Positions 1 to 8,257 of a stretch of 64,000 nucleotides of DNA are shown one piece after another; the stretch's first letter is position 1, and every line of letters begins with the position of its first letter. The notes under the pieces were generated by a model. That model was not told the origin of the DNA, made no database searches, and saw only the letters and a program-made list of their open reading frames with translations. The position numbers were made by a program, and so were the translations under genes. Source of the DNA: Vampirovibrio chlorellavorus (GTDB lineage Bacteria; Cyanobacteriota; Vampirovibrionia; Vampirovibrionales; Vampirovibrionaceae); contig NZ_QFWH01000010.1 of the NCBI RefSeq assembly GCF_003149375.1, positions 41,685-105,684 on the forward strand, written 5' to 3'.

Positions 1-1705
1 GATCTTCGCCCCGCTGGCCAACCGCCTGGGGATGGGTAAAATCCGGGCGGAACTGGAAGATCTTTCCCTGAAGTATCTCGATCCGGATCGCTACGTGGAA
101 ATTGAAAGCGAGATTGCCGACACCACCGATGAGCGGGCCAACACCATCTTGCTGGTGATTGAGAAGATCAAGGACCAACTCAGTGCCATGGGCATTGAGG
201 CCAAAATTTACGGGCGGGTTAAAAACTACTACAGCATCTACAAAAAAATGCTGACCCAAGAGAAAAAAGTACAGGAAATTTACGATATTAGTGCGGTTCG
301 GGTCATCGTCAATTGCGAGCGGGAATGCTACGAGGTGTTAGGGGTTATTCACCACGCCTTTACCCCCATTCCGGGCCGTTTTAAAGATTACATCGCCATG
401 CCCAAGAGCAACCTGTATCAATCCTTGCACACCACCGTCATCGGGCCTTACGGGCGCCCCTTGGAAGTGCAGATTCGCACCTGGGATATGCACCGCATCG
501 CCGAGTACGGGATTGCCGCCCACTGGAAATACAAGGAAGTGGGCACTTCTGAGGCCAGCCAAAGTGGCGAGGAACAGCAGATGTCCTGGCTGCGGCAAAT
601 GGTGGAACTCAAAGAGGACGCCGGAGACGCCAAGGAGTACGTGGATTCGGTCAAGCTGGACCTGTTCCGGGATGAAGTCTTCGTCTTCACCCCCAAGGGG
701 CGGGTGGTGGTTCTGCCTCGGGGCTCAACGCCCGTGGATTTCGCCTACCGCATCCACACGGAGGTGGGCAACACCTGCACCGGGGCCAAGGTCAACGGGC
801 GCATTGTGCCCCTGAACAACGCCCTCAAAAATGGCGATATCATCGAGATTATCACCGGCAAGAAAAGCACGCCCCGGCTGGACTGGATTAACTTCGTGCA
901 GACCCAGACGGCCAAGTCCCGCATTCGGCAATGGCACAAAAAGCACTACCGGGAAGAGCATGTGGAACAGGGCCGTAAGCTGCTGGAAGCGGAACTGACC
1001 CGGGCGGTGGTGGATGAGGCCTTGCGGGGCGGCAAACTGGCCAAGATCGCCGAGGAGCTGAACTATACCAGCCTGGATGACTTATTGGCCGCCCTGGGCT
1101 ACGGGGAGGTCAACCTGAACCGGGTCACCAACCGACTGAAAAAAGGCCCCAGCACCGATTTTGATCCGATGCTGCACAGCTTTGCCTCCCGCAAGGAACG
1201 CCCTTTGGTCAAAAGCGGACAGGACATTCAAGGGCTGGAAGGCATGATGTATCAGAACGCCAAATGCTGCAACCCGCTGCCGGGCGAGGGTATTATCGGC
1301 GTGGTGACCCGTTCCCGTGGGGTCATGATCCACCGGGATGATTGCGATAATCTGGCCCACTCCAACCCCAACCGGCGCATGTACGTGAGTTGGGAAGGCG
1401 AGAACCAGACCAAGCATTCCGTGAAGCTGGACATTCAGGTCATTGATCGGGTTGGGGTGCTGAAGGATATTTTGACCAAAATCGCCGACTGCAACGCCAA
1501 CCTGTCCAATACCAAGGTGAAAATTTTACCGGATCACACAGCATCCATTGAATTGACATTGGATGTGGAGAGCCTGAAGCATCTGGACCGGGTGCGGGAT
1601 GCCATTTGCCAGATCAACGATGTGATTGGGGTACGCCGTCAGCGGGGACGAGGGCCGACGCTTGGTGCCAAGAAACCAGAGAACGGCAGCGCAGAGTCTC
1701 TGTAG
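1..1705 (+). CDS. rel: RelA/SpoT-family (p)ppGpp synthetase/hydrolase, 5' end outside window
   Basis: Makes and/or degrades the stringent-response alarmone (p)ppGpp in the cytoplasm. The reading frame is open from base 2, beginning inside the end of the HD region (IFAPLANRLGMGK), so the true start lies before the window. Visible in order are the synthetase domain (GRVKNYYSIYKKM, YDISAVRVIV, SLHTTVIGPYGRPLEVQIRT), a TGS domain (EVFVFTPKGRVVVLPRG), the zinc-finger/RIS-like segment with NAKCCNPLPGEGIIGVVT, and a C-terminal ACT domain (IQVIDRVGVLKDILTKIAD). This is the long bifunctional Rel layout. Whether the hydrolase half is active cannot be judged because the HD motif is outside. The gene ends before a repeat-rich spacer. 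Confidence 0.95.
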   Translation, partial: IFAPLANRLGMGKIRAELEDLSLKYLDPDRYVEIESEIADTTDERANTILLVIEKIKDQLSAMGIEAKIYGRVKNYYSIYKKMLTQEKKVQEIYDISAVRVIVNCERECYEVLGVIHHAFTPIPGRFKDYIAMPKSNLYQSLHTTVIGPYGRPLEVQIRTWDMHRIAEYGIAAHWKYKEVGTSEASQSGEEQQMSWLRQMVELKEDAGDAKEYVDSVKLDLFRDEVFVFTPKGRVVVLPRGSTPVDFAYRIHTEVGNTCTGAKVNGRIVPLNNALKNGDIIEIITGKKSTPRLDWINFVQTQTAKSRIRQWHKKHYREEHVEQGRKLLEAELTRAVVDEALRGGKLAKIAEELNYTSLDDLLAALGYGEVNLNRVTNRLKKGPSTDFDPMLHSFASRKERPLVKSGQDIQGLEGMMYQNAKCCNPLPGEGIIGVVTRSRGVMIHRDDCDNLAHSNPNRRMYVSWEGENQTKHSVKLDIQVIDRVGVLKDILTKIADCNANLSNTKVKILPDHTASIELTLDVESLKHLDRVRDAICQINDVIGVRRQRGRGPTLGAKKPENGSAESL

Positions 1706-1760
1706 CAGTCGATTTCCAGTATAGGACTGATTTTCAACACAAAGACGCGCACAAAAACCC

Positions 1761-1788
1761 CTGGATTCTAGCCTCAGCGGGAATGACA
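1761..1788. repeat. dRS3-like interspersed repeat, copy 1 (decayed)
   Basis: The 28-nt segment CTGGATTCTAGCCTCAGCGG..GACA matches the copy at 1852-1879 except at five positions. The left arm has changed from ATTCCC to ATTCTA, so the hairpin no longer pairs fully. It lies between rel and purH. Confidence 0.7.
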
Positions 1789-1851
1789 ATACGATTTAAC
1801 CATACAACGCAAGGGATTAGAGTGAGTACTTGCTGAGGCTTGCTGGTTTTT

Positions 1852-1879
1852 CTGGATTCCCGCCTTTGCGGGAATGACA
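1852..1879. repeat. dRS3-like palindromic repeat, copy 2 (intact)
   Basis: Contains ATTCCC, eight bases, then GGGAAT, with a perfect 8-bp stem ATTCCCGC/GCGGGAAT. It is followed by GACA like copy 1. The layout equals the dRS3-type consensus ATTCCC-N8-GGGAAT known from Neisseria and seen as CTGGATTCCCGC repeats in other bacteria. Confidence 0.75.
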
Positions 1880-1921
1880 GGGCTACGCAAGACAAGGGGG
1901 CTTGGCATGGGGAGGTCTGGA

Positions 1922-2020
1922 GGGGGGACAGCGCTGGTGCTGGACTCTGTTCCCCCGCCAGTGGGGTATAAGGGGCAACGCCCCTTGAGGAAAGCATGCT
2001 CCAAAGGGGGCAAAGCCCCC
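1922..2020. repeat. Cluster of three GC-rich hairpins
   Basis: Three inverted repeats follow one another. GGGGGGACAG (1922-1931) pairs with CTGTTCCCCC (1947-1956) through one G-T wobble. AAGGGGC (1970-1976) pairs with GCCCCTT (1980-1986). GGGGGC (2006-2011) pairs with GCCCCC (2015-2020). They sit just past the purH stop codon. None has a U-run on the correct side for a canonical purH terminator, so their role is open; transcription blocking or a small repeat family are both possible. Confidence 0.55.
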
Positions 2021-2030
2021 TCAAAAACAA

Positions 2031-3623
2031 CTAGTGACGAAATTCTCGAACCCCGGTAGTAACCATGGCGATGTGGTACTGGTTGGCCAGCTTGATCACT
2101 TCCGGGTCTTTCACACTGCCGCCGGGCTGAATAATAGCCCCCACACGGGCCTGAGCGGCGGCGTAAATATTATCCTCGTGCGGTAAAAACCCGTCGGAGG
2201 CCAGCACCGCATCCTTGGCCTGATCGCAGGCCAGCTTGAGGGCGCTTTCCAGGGCCCCGATGCGGGAGGTTTGCCCGCCACCGATGCCCACCGTTTTACC
2301 GTCCTTAGCCAACACAATGGCGTTGGATTTGACGTGTTTGACGATTTTCCAGGCGAATACCATGTCTTCCAACTGGGCATCGGTCGGTTTTTGCTCGGTG
2401 GCGATTTGAAAGCCCATATTGCCCAGCTTGGCTTTTTTCTCGTCCACGGTTTGCACCAAAAACAGATCGTCTGCCACCTGTTTGTAATCGGTCTGGCCCA
2501 CTTTCAACTCGGGCAAGTCCCGTTTGACCAGCCGCAGGTTTTTCTTGGTGGATAACAGCTCAAAGGCGCCGGGTTCAAAATCAGGGGCGATGATCACTTC
2601 CAGGAAAATATCTTTCATCAGCTTGGCCGCCGCCTCGGTGACCGGCTGATTAAAGGCCACCACCCCGCCAAAGGCGCTCAGCGGATCGGTATCCAAAGCC
2701 CGCTGAAAAGCGTCTTGCACAGAGCGGGTGGAAATGGCCACCCCGCAAGGGTTGTTGTGCTTCACAATCACACAAGCCGGATTCTCGTTGAATTCCGTAG
2801 CGATATTCCAGGCCGCCTGCATGTCCAGAATGTTGTTATACGAAAGCTCTTTGCCATGCAGGTACTCAAAATCAACGTGGCGTTTGGCCAAGCCGTACAA
2901 GGCCGCCTGTTGATGGGGGTTTTCCCCGTAACGAAGGTCGGTAATTTTGGACAGCGGCAGAGTCAGAGCGTCCGGCAAGGCGGTTTGCGCTTCCGGCTTG
3001 CTCAACTGGCTCATCAGGTAACGCTGAACCAGACCATCGTAGTAAGAAGACTGGGCAAAGGCCTCTACGGCCAGTTTTTTACGGAAACTCAGGGAGGTGC
3101 TGCCGTTGCCTTGTTCCATTTCCGCCAAAAAGCCCTCGTACTGGGCAGGGCTGCCCAACACATTGACCAGCGGATAATTCTTGGCCGCCGCCCGAATCAG
3201 GGCCGAGCCGCCAATATCCACAAAGTGCAGCATGTGCAGGGGATCTTGCGAATCTTCCTCCTGGGCGAAACGATCCCGCTCCGCCTCAAAAGGATAGAGA
3301 TTGACCACCACCACGTCCACGGCAAACGGAACCGTGTCTTTATCTTGCCGGTCTTTGGATTCCGCCAGAATACCGGCGAAAATTTCCGGGTGCAGGCTTT
3401 TCACCCGACCGCCCAATAGCTCCCCAAAGCCAGTGATTTCAGAACTTTCAATGGCCGGAATATTCCGCTCATCCAGAAACTTTTTAGTGCCTCCGGTGGA
3501 TAAAATAACGTAGCCGTAACGCTCGCTCAGCGCCCGAGCCAGCGGCTCCAGCCCCTGTTTATCGAATACGCTGATAAAGGCCACTTTTTTACCGGCAAAC
3601 ACGGGTTGCAATTCGGGTTTCAT
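2031..3623 (-). CDS. purH: Bifunctional AICAR transformylase/IMP cyclohydrolase PurH
   Basis: Catalyses the last two steps of de novo IMP synthesis: formylation of AICAR by 10-formyl-THF, then cyclisation. About 530 residues is the family length. The N-terminal IMP cyclohydrolase (MGS-like) domain shows AFISVFDKQGLEPLA, ILSTGGT and GGRVKSLHPEIFAGIL. The transformylase half shows LRYGENPHQQAALYG, VIVKHNNPCGVA and SNAIVLAKDG. ATG 3623 is preferred: AAGGAG lies about 11 nt upstream, whereas the longer GTG start (3635) overlaps that ribosome-binding site. It is divergent from the small cysteine-rich gene. Confidence 0.95.
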   Translation of the reverse strand: MKPELQPVFAGKKVAFISVFDKQGLEPLARALSERYGYVILSTGGTKKFLDERNIPAIESSEITGFGELLGGRVKSLHPEIFAGILAESKDRQDKDTVPFAVDVVVVNLYPFEAERDRFAQEEDSQDPLHMLHFVDIGGSALIRAAAKNYPLVNVLGSPAQYEGFLAEMEQGNGSTSLSFRKKLAVEAFAQSSYYDGLVQRYLMSQLSKPEAQTALPDALTLPLSKITDLRYGENPHQQAALYGLAKRHVDFEYLHGKELSYNNILDMQAAWNIATEFNENPACVIVKHNNPCGVAISTRSVQDAFQRALDTDPLSAFGGVVAFNQPVTEAAAKLMKDIFLEVIIAPDFEPGAFELLSTKKNLRLVKRDLPELKVGQTDYKQVADDLFLVQTVDEKKAKLGNMGFQIATEQKPTDAQLEDMVFAWKIVKHVKSNAIVLAKDGKTVGIGGGQTSRIGALESALKLACDQAKDAVLASDGFLPHEDNIYAAAQARVGAIIQPGGSVKDPEVIKLANQYHIAMVTTGVREFRH

Positions 3624-3803
3624 GGGGACGATCACTCCTTATATGAGCCAGAAATCTGAGGCGAACGGGTGCAAAAACGCACCATGGCTGTATTGTATGC
3701 CGAACATAGGGGTCTTGCCAGCGGGGTTAAAAATACCGCTCTACAAACCGATATGAACACAAAAGAGTGGGTCACTCCTGCTTTCGGCCCGTTCTCTTTT
3801 TGG

Positions 3804-3809
3804 TATGAT
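3804..3809 (+). promoter_or_regulatory. Extended -10 (TGGTATGAT) of a probable leaderless transcript
   Basis: TATGAT preceded by TGG ends 6 nt before ATG 3816, so transcription would begin at or next to the start codon. No Shine-Dalgarno sequence is present. Confidence 0.5.
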
Positions 3810-3815
3810 GCCGTT

Positions 3816-4106
3816 ATGATGACTCCCCTGCCCATCCACTTTTTTGACTACACCTGTGACCGCTGCGGGGCGCCGGTGTGCGAGCGGGTTCAGCTGATGA
3901 ATCTGGCCCTGAACTATGAAGAAGAGTTGTTTTGTCTGGATTGCCTGGCGGCGGAACAGGATATGTCTCCTGAGGCCTTGGCCGATTTTGCCAAAAGTTA
4001 TGTCTACAGCCGGGATTGCTTTAAAAATCCGTGGATGAAATTTGACGCCACCCCTTGCCCCAAACGCACTGACGGTCTGTGTTTTTGCCAGGACACCGCC
4101 AGTTGA
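3816..4106 (+). CDS. Small cysteine-rich protein, putative metal-binding
   Basis: A 96-residue protein that I do not recognise as a named family. Paired cysteines suggest zinc binding: YTCDRCGAPVC, then CLDCLAAEQD, then DCFKNPW and TPCPKRTDGLCFC. This is an N-terminal zinc-ribbon-like pair with a C-terminal cysteine cluster. The frame is open further upstream to 3669, but ATG 3816 is the sensible start because a -10-like TATGAT lies 6 nt before it and the upstream residues look non-coding. It is divergent from purH, and the spacer before cbs is 235 nt. Confidence 0.7.
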   Translation: MMTPLPIHFFDYTCDRCGAPVCERVQLMNLALNYEEELFCLDCLAAEQDMSPEALADFAKSYVYSRDCFKNPWMKFDATPCPKRTDGLCFCQDTAS

Positions 4107-4341
4107 TTTTTAGAATCAGTACCCCTTCTCAAGCCGCTTGTAATTGTTTGAGTACAGCGAGTTTCGCAATCGGGCACACCAACGCTGCAACTTGTTTTTG
4201 CTAGAATAGTCGCACACTAATTCAGATTTGACCGAGAAGCCCTTAATGCCCACTGGCTCAACGAATTACTCCCCCACTACACATCATATGCCCAACTCAA
4301 TAAGCCCTAATAATTTAGTCCCAATAAAAGGTCTTTGAATC

Positions 4342-5352
4342 ATGTCCATTTCCAGCACCCCTTCCGCCCAGCACCAGCCCACCCACTACGCAGGCGTGTG
4401 CAATTCCATTACCGAGGCCATCGGGCACACCCCCATGGTACGCCTGAATCGGGTGTTCAGCGAGTTCCCGGAGACCACCGTGCTGGCCAAAGTGGAGTTT
4501 GTGAACCCCAATGGCTCCATGAAAGACCGTATTGCCTTGCGCATGATTGAACGGGCCGAGCAAGAAGGGCGCATTAAGCCCGGCAATACGCTGGTAGAAC
4601 CCACCAGCGGCAACACCGGCCTGGGATTGGCCATGGTCTGCGCGGCCAAGGGCTACAAACTGGTCATTACAATGCCCATGAAGATGAGCGAAGAGAAACG
4701 CCGTCTGATTCGGGCCTTTGGCGCGGAACTGATTCTGGCCCCCACGGAACTGGCTCACGATCACCCGGATAACTACATTGAAATCGCCAAGCGCATCGCC
4801 CGGGAACGCCCCAACACCCACATGCTGAACCAGTATGAAAACCCCGGTAACCCGGAAGCGCATTACCTAAGTACCGGCCCGGAAATCTGGGAGCAAACCG
4901 CGGGCAAGCTGGATTACTTTGTGTGCGGCATGGGCACCGGCGGCACCATTACCGGCACTTCTCGCTATTTAAAAGAGAAAAACCCCAATATTAAAGTCAT
5001 CGGGGCCGATCCGGTAGGCTCCATCTTCTCCGGCGGAGAAGCCGGCCAGTATCTGGTAGAAGGCATCGGCTACGACTTCTGGCCCCAGGTGTTTGACGTG
5101 AAAGTGGTGGATGAGATGTTCACCATTACCGACAAGGAGTCCTTTGAAGAGGCCCGGCGCATCACCCGGGAAGAGGGCATGCTGGTGGGCGGCTCCTGCG
5201 GTACGGTGCTAGCCAGCGCCCGTAAGCTCTTGCAACGCGATAAAGAGCTGCTGAAGGGCAAGACCATCGTCATTATGCTGCACGACAACGGGCGCAACTA
5301 CATTTCCAAAATCTACAACGATGACTGGATGAAAGAACAGGGCCTGCTGTAG
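4342..5352 (+). CDS. cbs: Cystathionine beta-synthase (PLP enzyme without C-terminal CBS domains)
   Basis: Condenses homocysteine with serine to cystathionine, the first step of reverse transsulfuration; O-acetylserine sulfhydrylase activity is the alternative. Fold-type II PLP motifs are present: NPNGSMKDRIA with the Schiff-base lysine, EPTSGNTGLGLA for phosphate and substrate binding, and GMGTGGTITGTSRYLKEK. LNQYENPGNPEAHY and YLVEGIGYDFWPQVFD resemble cystathionine beta-synthases more than CysK. At 336 residues it is the catalytic core only, without the regulatory Bateman domain. The next transsulfuration gene lies downstream past one inserted gene, supporting the assignment. A TAGAAT (4202-4207) may be the -10, leaving a leader of about 130 nt. 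Confidence 0.85.
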   Translation: MSISSTPSAQHQPTHYAGVCNSITEAIGHTPMVRLNRVFSEFPETTVLAKVEFVNPNGSMKDRIALRMIERAEQEGRIKPGNTLVEPTSGNTGLGLAMVCAAKGYKLVITMPMKMSEEKRRLIRAFGAELILAPTELAHDHPDNYIEIAKRIARERPNTHMLNQYENPGNPEAHYLSTGPEIWEQTAGKLDYFVCGMGTGGTITGTSRYLKEKNPNIKVIGADPVGSIFSGGEAGQYLVEGIGYDFWPQVFDVKVVDEMFTITDKESFEEARRITREEGMLVGGSCGTVLASARKLLQRDKELLKGKTIVIMLHDNGRNYISKIYNDDWMKEQGLL

Positions 5353-5368
5353 CCTGGCTGGAAACCGC

Positions 5369-5416
5369 TTACGCGCCCGCGGGCAACAATTTACTTACAC
5401 GCCCGCGGGCAACAAT
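5369..5416. repeat. 26-bp tandem repeat containing a GCCCGCGGGC palindrome
   Basis: Two 22-nt copies (5369-5390 and 5395-5416) are identical except one base and are separated by TTAC. Each carries the 10-bp perfect palindrome GCCCGCGGGC followed by AACAAT. It lies 17 nt after the cbs stop codon and 70 nt before the calpain-like gene. It could be a paired operator or a small tandem duplication. Confidence 0.75.
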
Positions 5417-5486
5417 GCGGATAGACCGGTTTTAATGGGCTTGATGACACTTCAGGACAGTCTTCAGCAAGGACAGTTGGCCCGGC

Positions 5487-7007
5487 ATGATTTCATCTAC
5501 CCAGCAAACCTACACCCCCAGAACACAGGCCATCCGGCCTGCCGAAAACCCTCAAAAAATTCAGAAAGCCGCCGCTGGTACCACCCCCAAAGTTCGGTTC
5601 GGCCAAGAAGTAGCAACACCCTCCCCTTGGGAGCGCATTAAGCAGGGCGCTCTGCGGCTGTGGGAATTCCTGATTTCGCCCTTTAAAATTATCCTGTCGT
5701 GGTTCAAAACCCCGGAAACCTCACCCAAAGCCACCGAAACGACCGGCCCAGTCCCCTCGCCAAGTCAAAACCATGACCCATCCACCAAGTCCACCCTGCC
5801 AGCCGTCAGCGCTGAAGTACAACTCGCGGCCCCGGCGGATCCAAGTCCGTCGGTAACGCCACCGCCTTTGGTATTAAAGACACGCCCCAACCCGCAAAGA
5901 CCACCAATCCCCGAGAGCCCGGCTGTCCAATCTCAGGCCAAGCCACTCCTTAAAACCCCAGAAGATCTTGACCTGCAAACGGCCATCGAACGGTCAGAAA
6001 TCAGCGCCAGAGAAGAGGACGCTAGAAGGCTGGCTCAGGAAAAATTGGAGGCTCGGGAACTCAATCGAGTAATTCAAATCTCAAGCGATGCAACGCTGGC
6101 ACAAAACCTGCACGCTCAACAAAACGAATTAGCCCCAAACCAGATAACAAATCGGCCAACGCCCACCCCCCAAGCCGCCAGTAGCTCCCAAGTTTCTCAA
6201 GCCGGCTCTGTCGCCAACACCACATCACCCGCTCTAATGGAAGAACTGTTCGGGCCGGAGTTAACCGACATTCAGTTTCGGCAACAGAGCGGCAACACCT
6301 GCTATTTACTATCATCTCTGGATGCCATTTTTCATCATCCCCAAGGCAAGCAGATTCTGGAGAAAATCAAGATCACCCGAACCCCGGATGGCTATGCGGT
6401 CACATTTCCGGGGCAGCCACAACCCGTTATCGTCAGCACGGGAGAATTAGGGCGTCTCCGCTTAGCCAATGGTGACGATGTTCCTGGCGTAAAATCAGAG
6501 TGCGAAGGCGTAAGCATTTTAGAGTGTGCTTATTCCAAAATTCCCAATCCCATTTTTGGAGAAGAGGATGAATCCAAAAATGCCTTGGCCCGAATCTTTG
6601 GCCCCGATCACGAAGTGATCAATATCCAGAATGCTCGCAGCCAGTCAGAAGGTGTTCTACGGAACGCCGCTGGACAGCCGATCGCTGTCGATATTGTTAA
6701 CGGTGTTCGCAGAGAAACACTCCTCCCCTGGCAAGCAGATCACCGGATTGGCAAATTTGAATTTAAACACGATGAACGCGTTGAGCAGTTCCGGCAGTAC
6801 ATTCAACACGCCCAAACTCAGGAAGAGTTGGACATTGTAACGGCCAAGCCCTTTGATGAGGCCCATTACTATTCCGTTCGCCTCGACAAATCCACACCTA
6901 AAACCATTGTGCTGGCAAACCCCTTTAATACTGCTCCCTCCATTGAAGTCGAATTTGATAGCTTTATGGAACAGTATGACATTGAGGGCATTCGACTGCC
7001 CCGCTAA
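5487..7007 (+). CDS. Calpain-like (C2-type) cysteine protease with long disordered N-terminus
   Basis: A 506-residue protein. The C-terminal 250 residues carry a papain-fold calpain core: Q266/Q267..C272 in QQSGNTCYLLSSLDA (the oxyanion Gln precedes the Cys by six, as in calpains), His460 in AHYYSV and Asn478 in VLANPF, matching the Cys-His-Asn triad. Residues 1-250 are Pro/Ser/Thr-rich, with a short hydrophobic amphipathic stretch (about 55-73) and a helix PEDLDLQTAIERSEIS (about 158-173) fitting the ubiquitin-interacting-motif pattern. There is no classical signal peptide. It sits between two transsulfuration genes in the same direction. Role inferred: intracellular or injected protease; substrate unknown. 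Confidence 0.72.
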   Translation: MISSTQQTYTPRTQAIRPAENPQKIQKAAAGTTPKVRFGQEVATPSPWERIKQGALRLWEFLISPFKIILSWFKTPETSPKATETTGPVPSPSQNHDPSTKSTLPAVSAEVQLAAPADPSPSVTPPPLVLKTRPNPQRPPIPESPAVQSQAKPLLKTPEDLDLQTAIERSEISAREEDARRLAQEKLEARELNRVIQISSDATLAQNLHAQQNELAPNQITNRPTPTPQAASSSQVSQAGSVANTTSPALMEELFGPELTDIQFRQQSGNTCYLLSSLDAIFHHPQGKQILEKIKITRTPDGYAVTFPGQPQPVIVSTGELGRLRLANGDDVPGVKSECEGVSILECAYSKIPNPIFGEEDESKNALARIFGPDHEVINIQNARSQSEGVLRNAAGQPIAVDIVNGVRRETLLPWQADHRIGKFEFKHDERVEQFRQYIQHAQTQEELDIVTAKPFDEAHYYSVRLDKSTPKTIVLANPFNTAPSIEVEFDSFMEQYDIEGIRLPR

Positions 7008-7067
7008 CGCTATTAGTGGGTTTGCGGTACAGTATGGGCACCACCCGATTTAAACAGGAGTTTTGCC

Positions 7068-8237
7068 ATGCAGTTCAAAACCATCGCCATTCACAGCCAC
7101 CAACATCCCGATCCCGTCACCGGGGCGGTCATCAACCCCATCTACCAAACCTCCACCTTCGCCCAGGAAGACGCTGGGGTGCATAAGGGCTGGGATTACT
7201 CCCGCTGCGGCAACCCTACTGTAGACACCCTGGCCGGTGTTCTGGCGGATTTGGAAGGCGGCCAGCACGGCTACTGCTTTGCCAGTGGCGTGGGGGCCTT
7301 GGTCACCATGTGCAACGCCCTGTTTATGCCCGGCGATCACCTGCTAATTGGGGATGACGTTTACGGCGGCACCTTCCGCTACACCACCAAAGTATTGGCC
7401 AAATACGGTGTGGACATTGAATTTATTGATATGACCGATCCGCAAAACGTAGCAAAGGCTATTAAACCCAACACCAAAATGGTGTACATGGAAACCCCCA
7501 CCAACCCGCTGTTAAAGCTGGTGGACATTGCGGCCATTAACCAAATCGCCAAACAGCACAACATTTTAACCTGCGTGGACAACACCTTTGCCAGCCCCTA
7601 CCTGCAACGGCCCATCGAACTGGGCGTGGACATCGTGCTGCACAGCACCACCAAGTATATTGGCGGGCACAGCGATGTCATCGGTGGGGCCTTGGTGTTG
7701 AAGGATGACAGCCTGAATGATGCCATCCGCTTTCACCGAAACACCATTGGGGCCAACCCCGATCCGTTCAACTCATGGCTGACCCTGCGGGGCCTGAAAA
7801 CCCTGGGCTTGCGCATGGACGCCCATTGCGCCAGCGCCCTGGAGCTGGCCCGGTATCTGGAACAGCACGAAGCCGTGGAAGCGGTGTTCTACCCCGGCTT
7901 GCCTTCCCACCCGCAACACGCCCTGGCCCAAAAGCAAATGAAAGCGGGCGGTGGCATGATTTCCATTCGGGTGAAAGGCGGTGAAGCGGAAGCCCGCAAG
8001 CTGCTGAAAAGCGTGAAAGTGTTCACCCTGGCGGAAAGTCTGGGCGGCGTGGAATCCTTGATTGAGCATCCCGCCCTGATGACCCACCTGTCCGTGGATC
8101 CCAAGGTACGTCAGGCATTGGGCATTACCGACAACCTGATTCGACTGTCGGTGGGCATTGAGGACGTGGCCGATCTCAAAGCGGATTTGGAGCAGGCCCT
8201 GAACGCCCTTTCTCAAAAAGCGGCCGCCGCAGTATAA
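7068..8237 (+). CDS. Cystathionine gamma-lyase / gamma-synthase family PLP enzyme
   Basis: Cys/Met-metabolism PLP enzyme (fold type I), 389 residues as usual. Key motifs are YQTSTF, YSRCGNPTVDTLAGVLADLEGG, METPTNPLLKLVDI, DNTFASPYLQRPIELG, and HSTTKYIGGHSDVIGG, which holds the Schiff-base lysine. C-terminal SLGGVESLIEHPALMTH is the family hallmark. Pairing with the upstream cystathionine beta-synthase suggests it works as gamma-lyase, splitting cystathionine to cysteine, ammonia and 2-oxobutyrate. Gamma-synthase activity cannot be excluded by sequence. The start ATG has AGGAG upstream. It is followed 20 nt later by aroE. Confidence 0.9.
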   Translation: MQFKTIAIHSHQHPDPVTGAVINPIYQTSTFAQEDAGVHKGWDYSRCGNPTVDTLAGVLADLEGGQHGYCFASGVGALVTMCNALFMPGDHLLIGDDVYGGTFRYTTKVLAKYGVDIEFIDMTDPQNVAKAIKPNTKMVYMETPTNPLLKLVDIAAINQIAKQHNILTCVDNTFASPYLQRPIELGVDIVLHSTTKYIGGHSDVIGGALVLKDDSLNDAIRFHRNTIGANPDPFNSWLTLRGLKTLGLRMDAHCASALELARYLEQHEAVEAVFYPGLPSHPQHALAQKQMKAGGGMISIRVKGGEAEARKLLKSVKVFTLAESLGGVESLIEHPALMTHLSVDPKVRQALGITDNLIRLSVGIEDVADLKADLEQALNALSQKAAAAV

Positions 8238-8257
8238 ATTAACAAAAATCAACGCCC

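Noticed and set aside
2715..3419. Long plus-strand open frame of 234 codons inside purH
   Set aside because: Antisense shadow of a GC-rich conserved gene; the minus-strand purH protein is unambiguous.
4208..4341. SAM or other riboswitch in the cbs leader
   Set aside because: The leader is AT-rich and I see no conserved helices or known core sequence.
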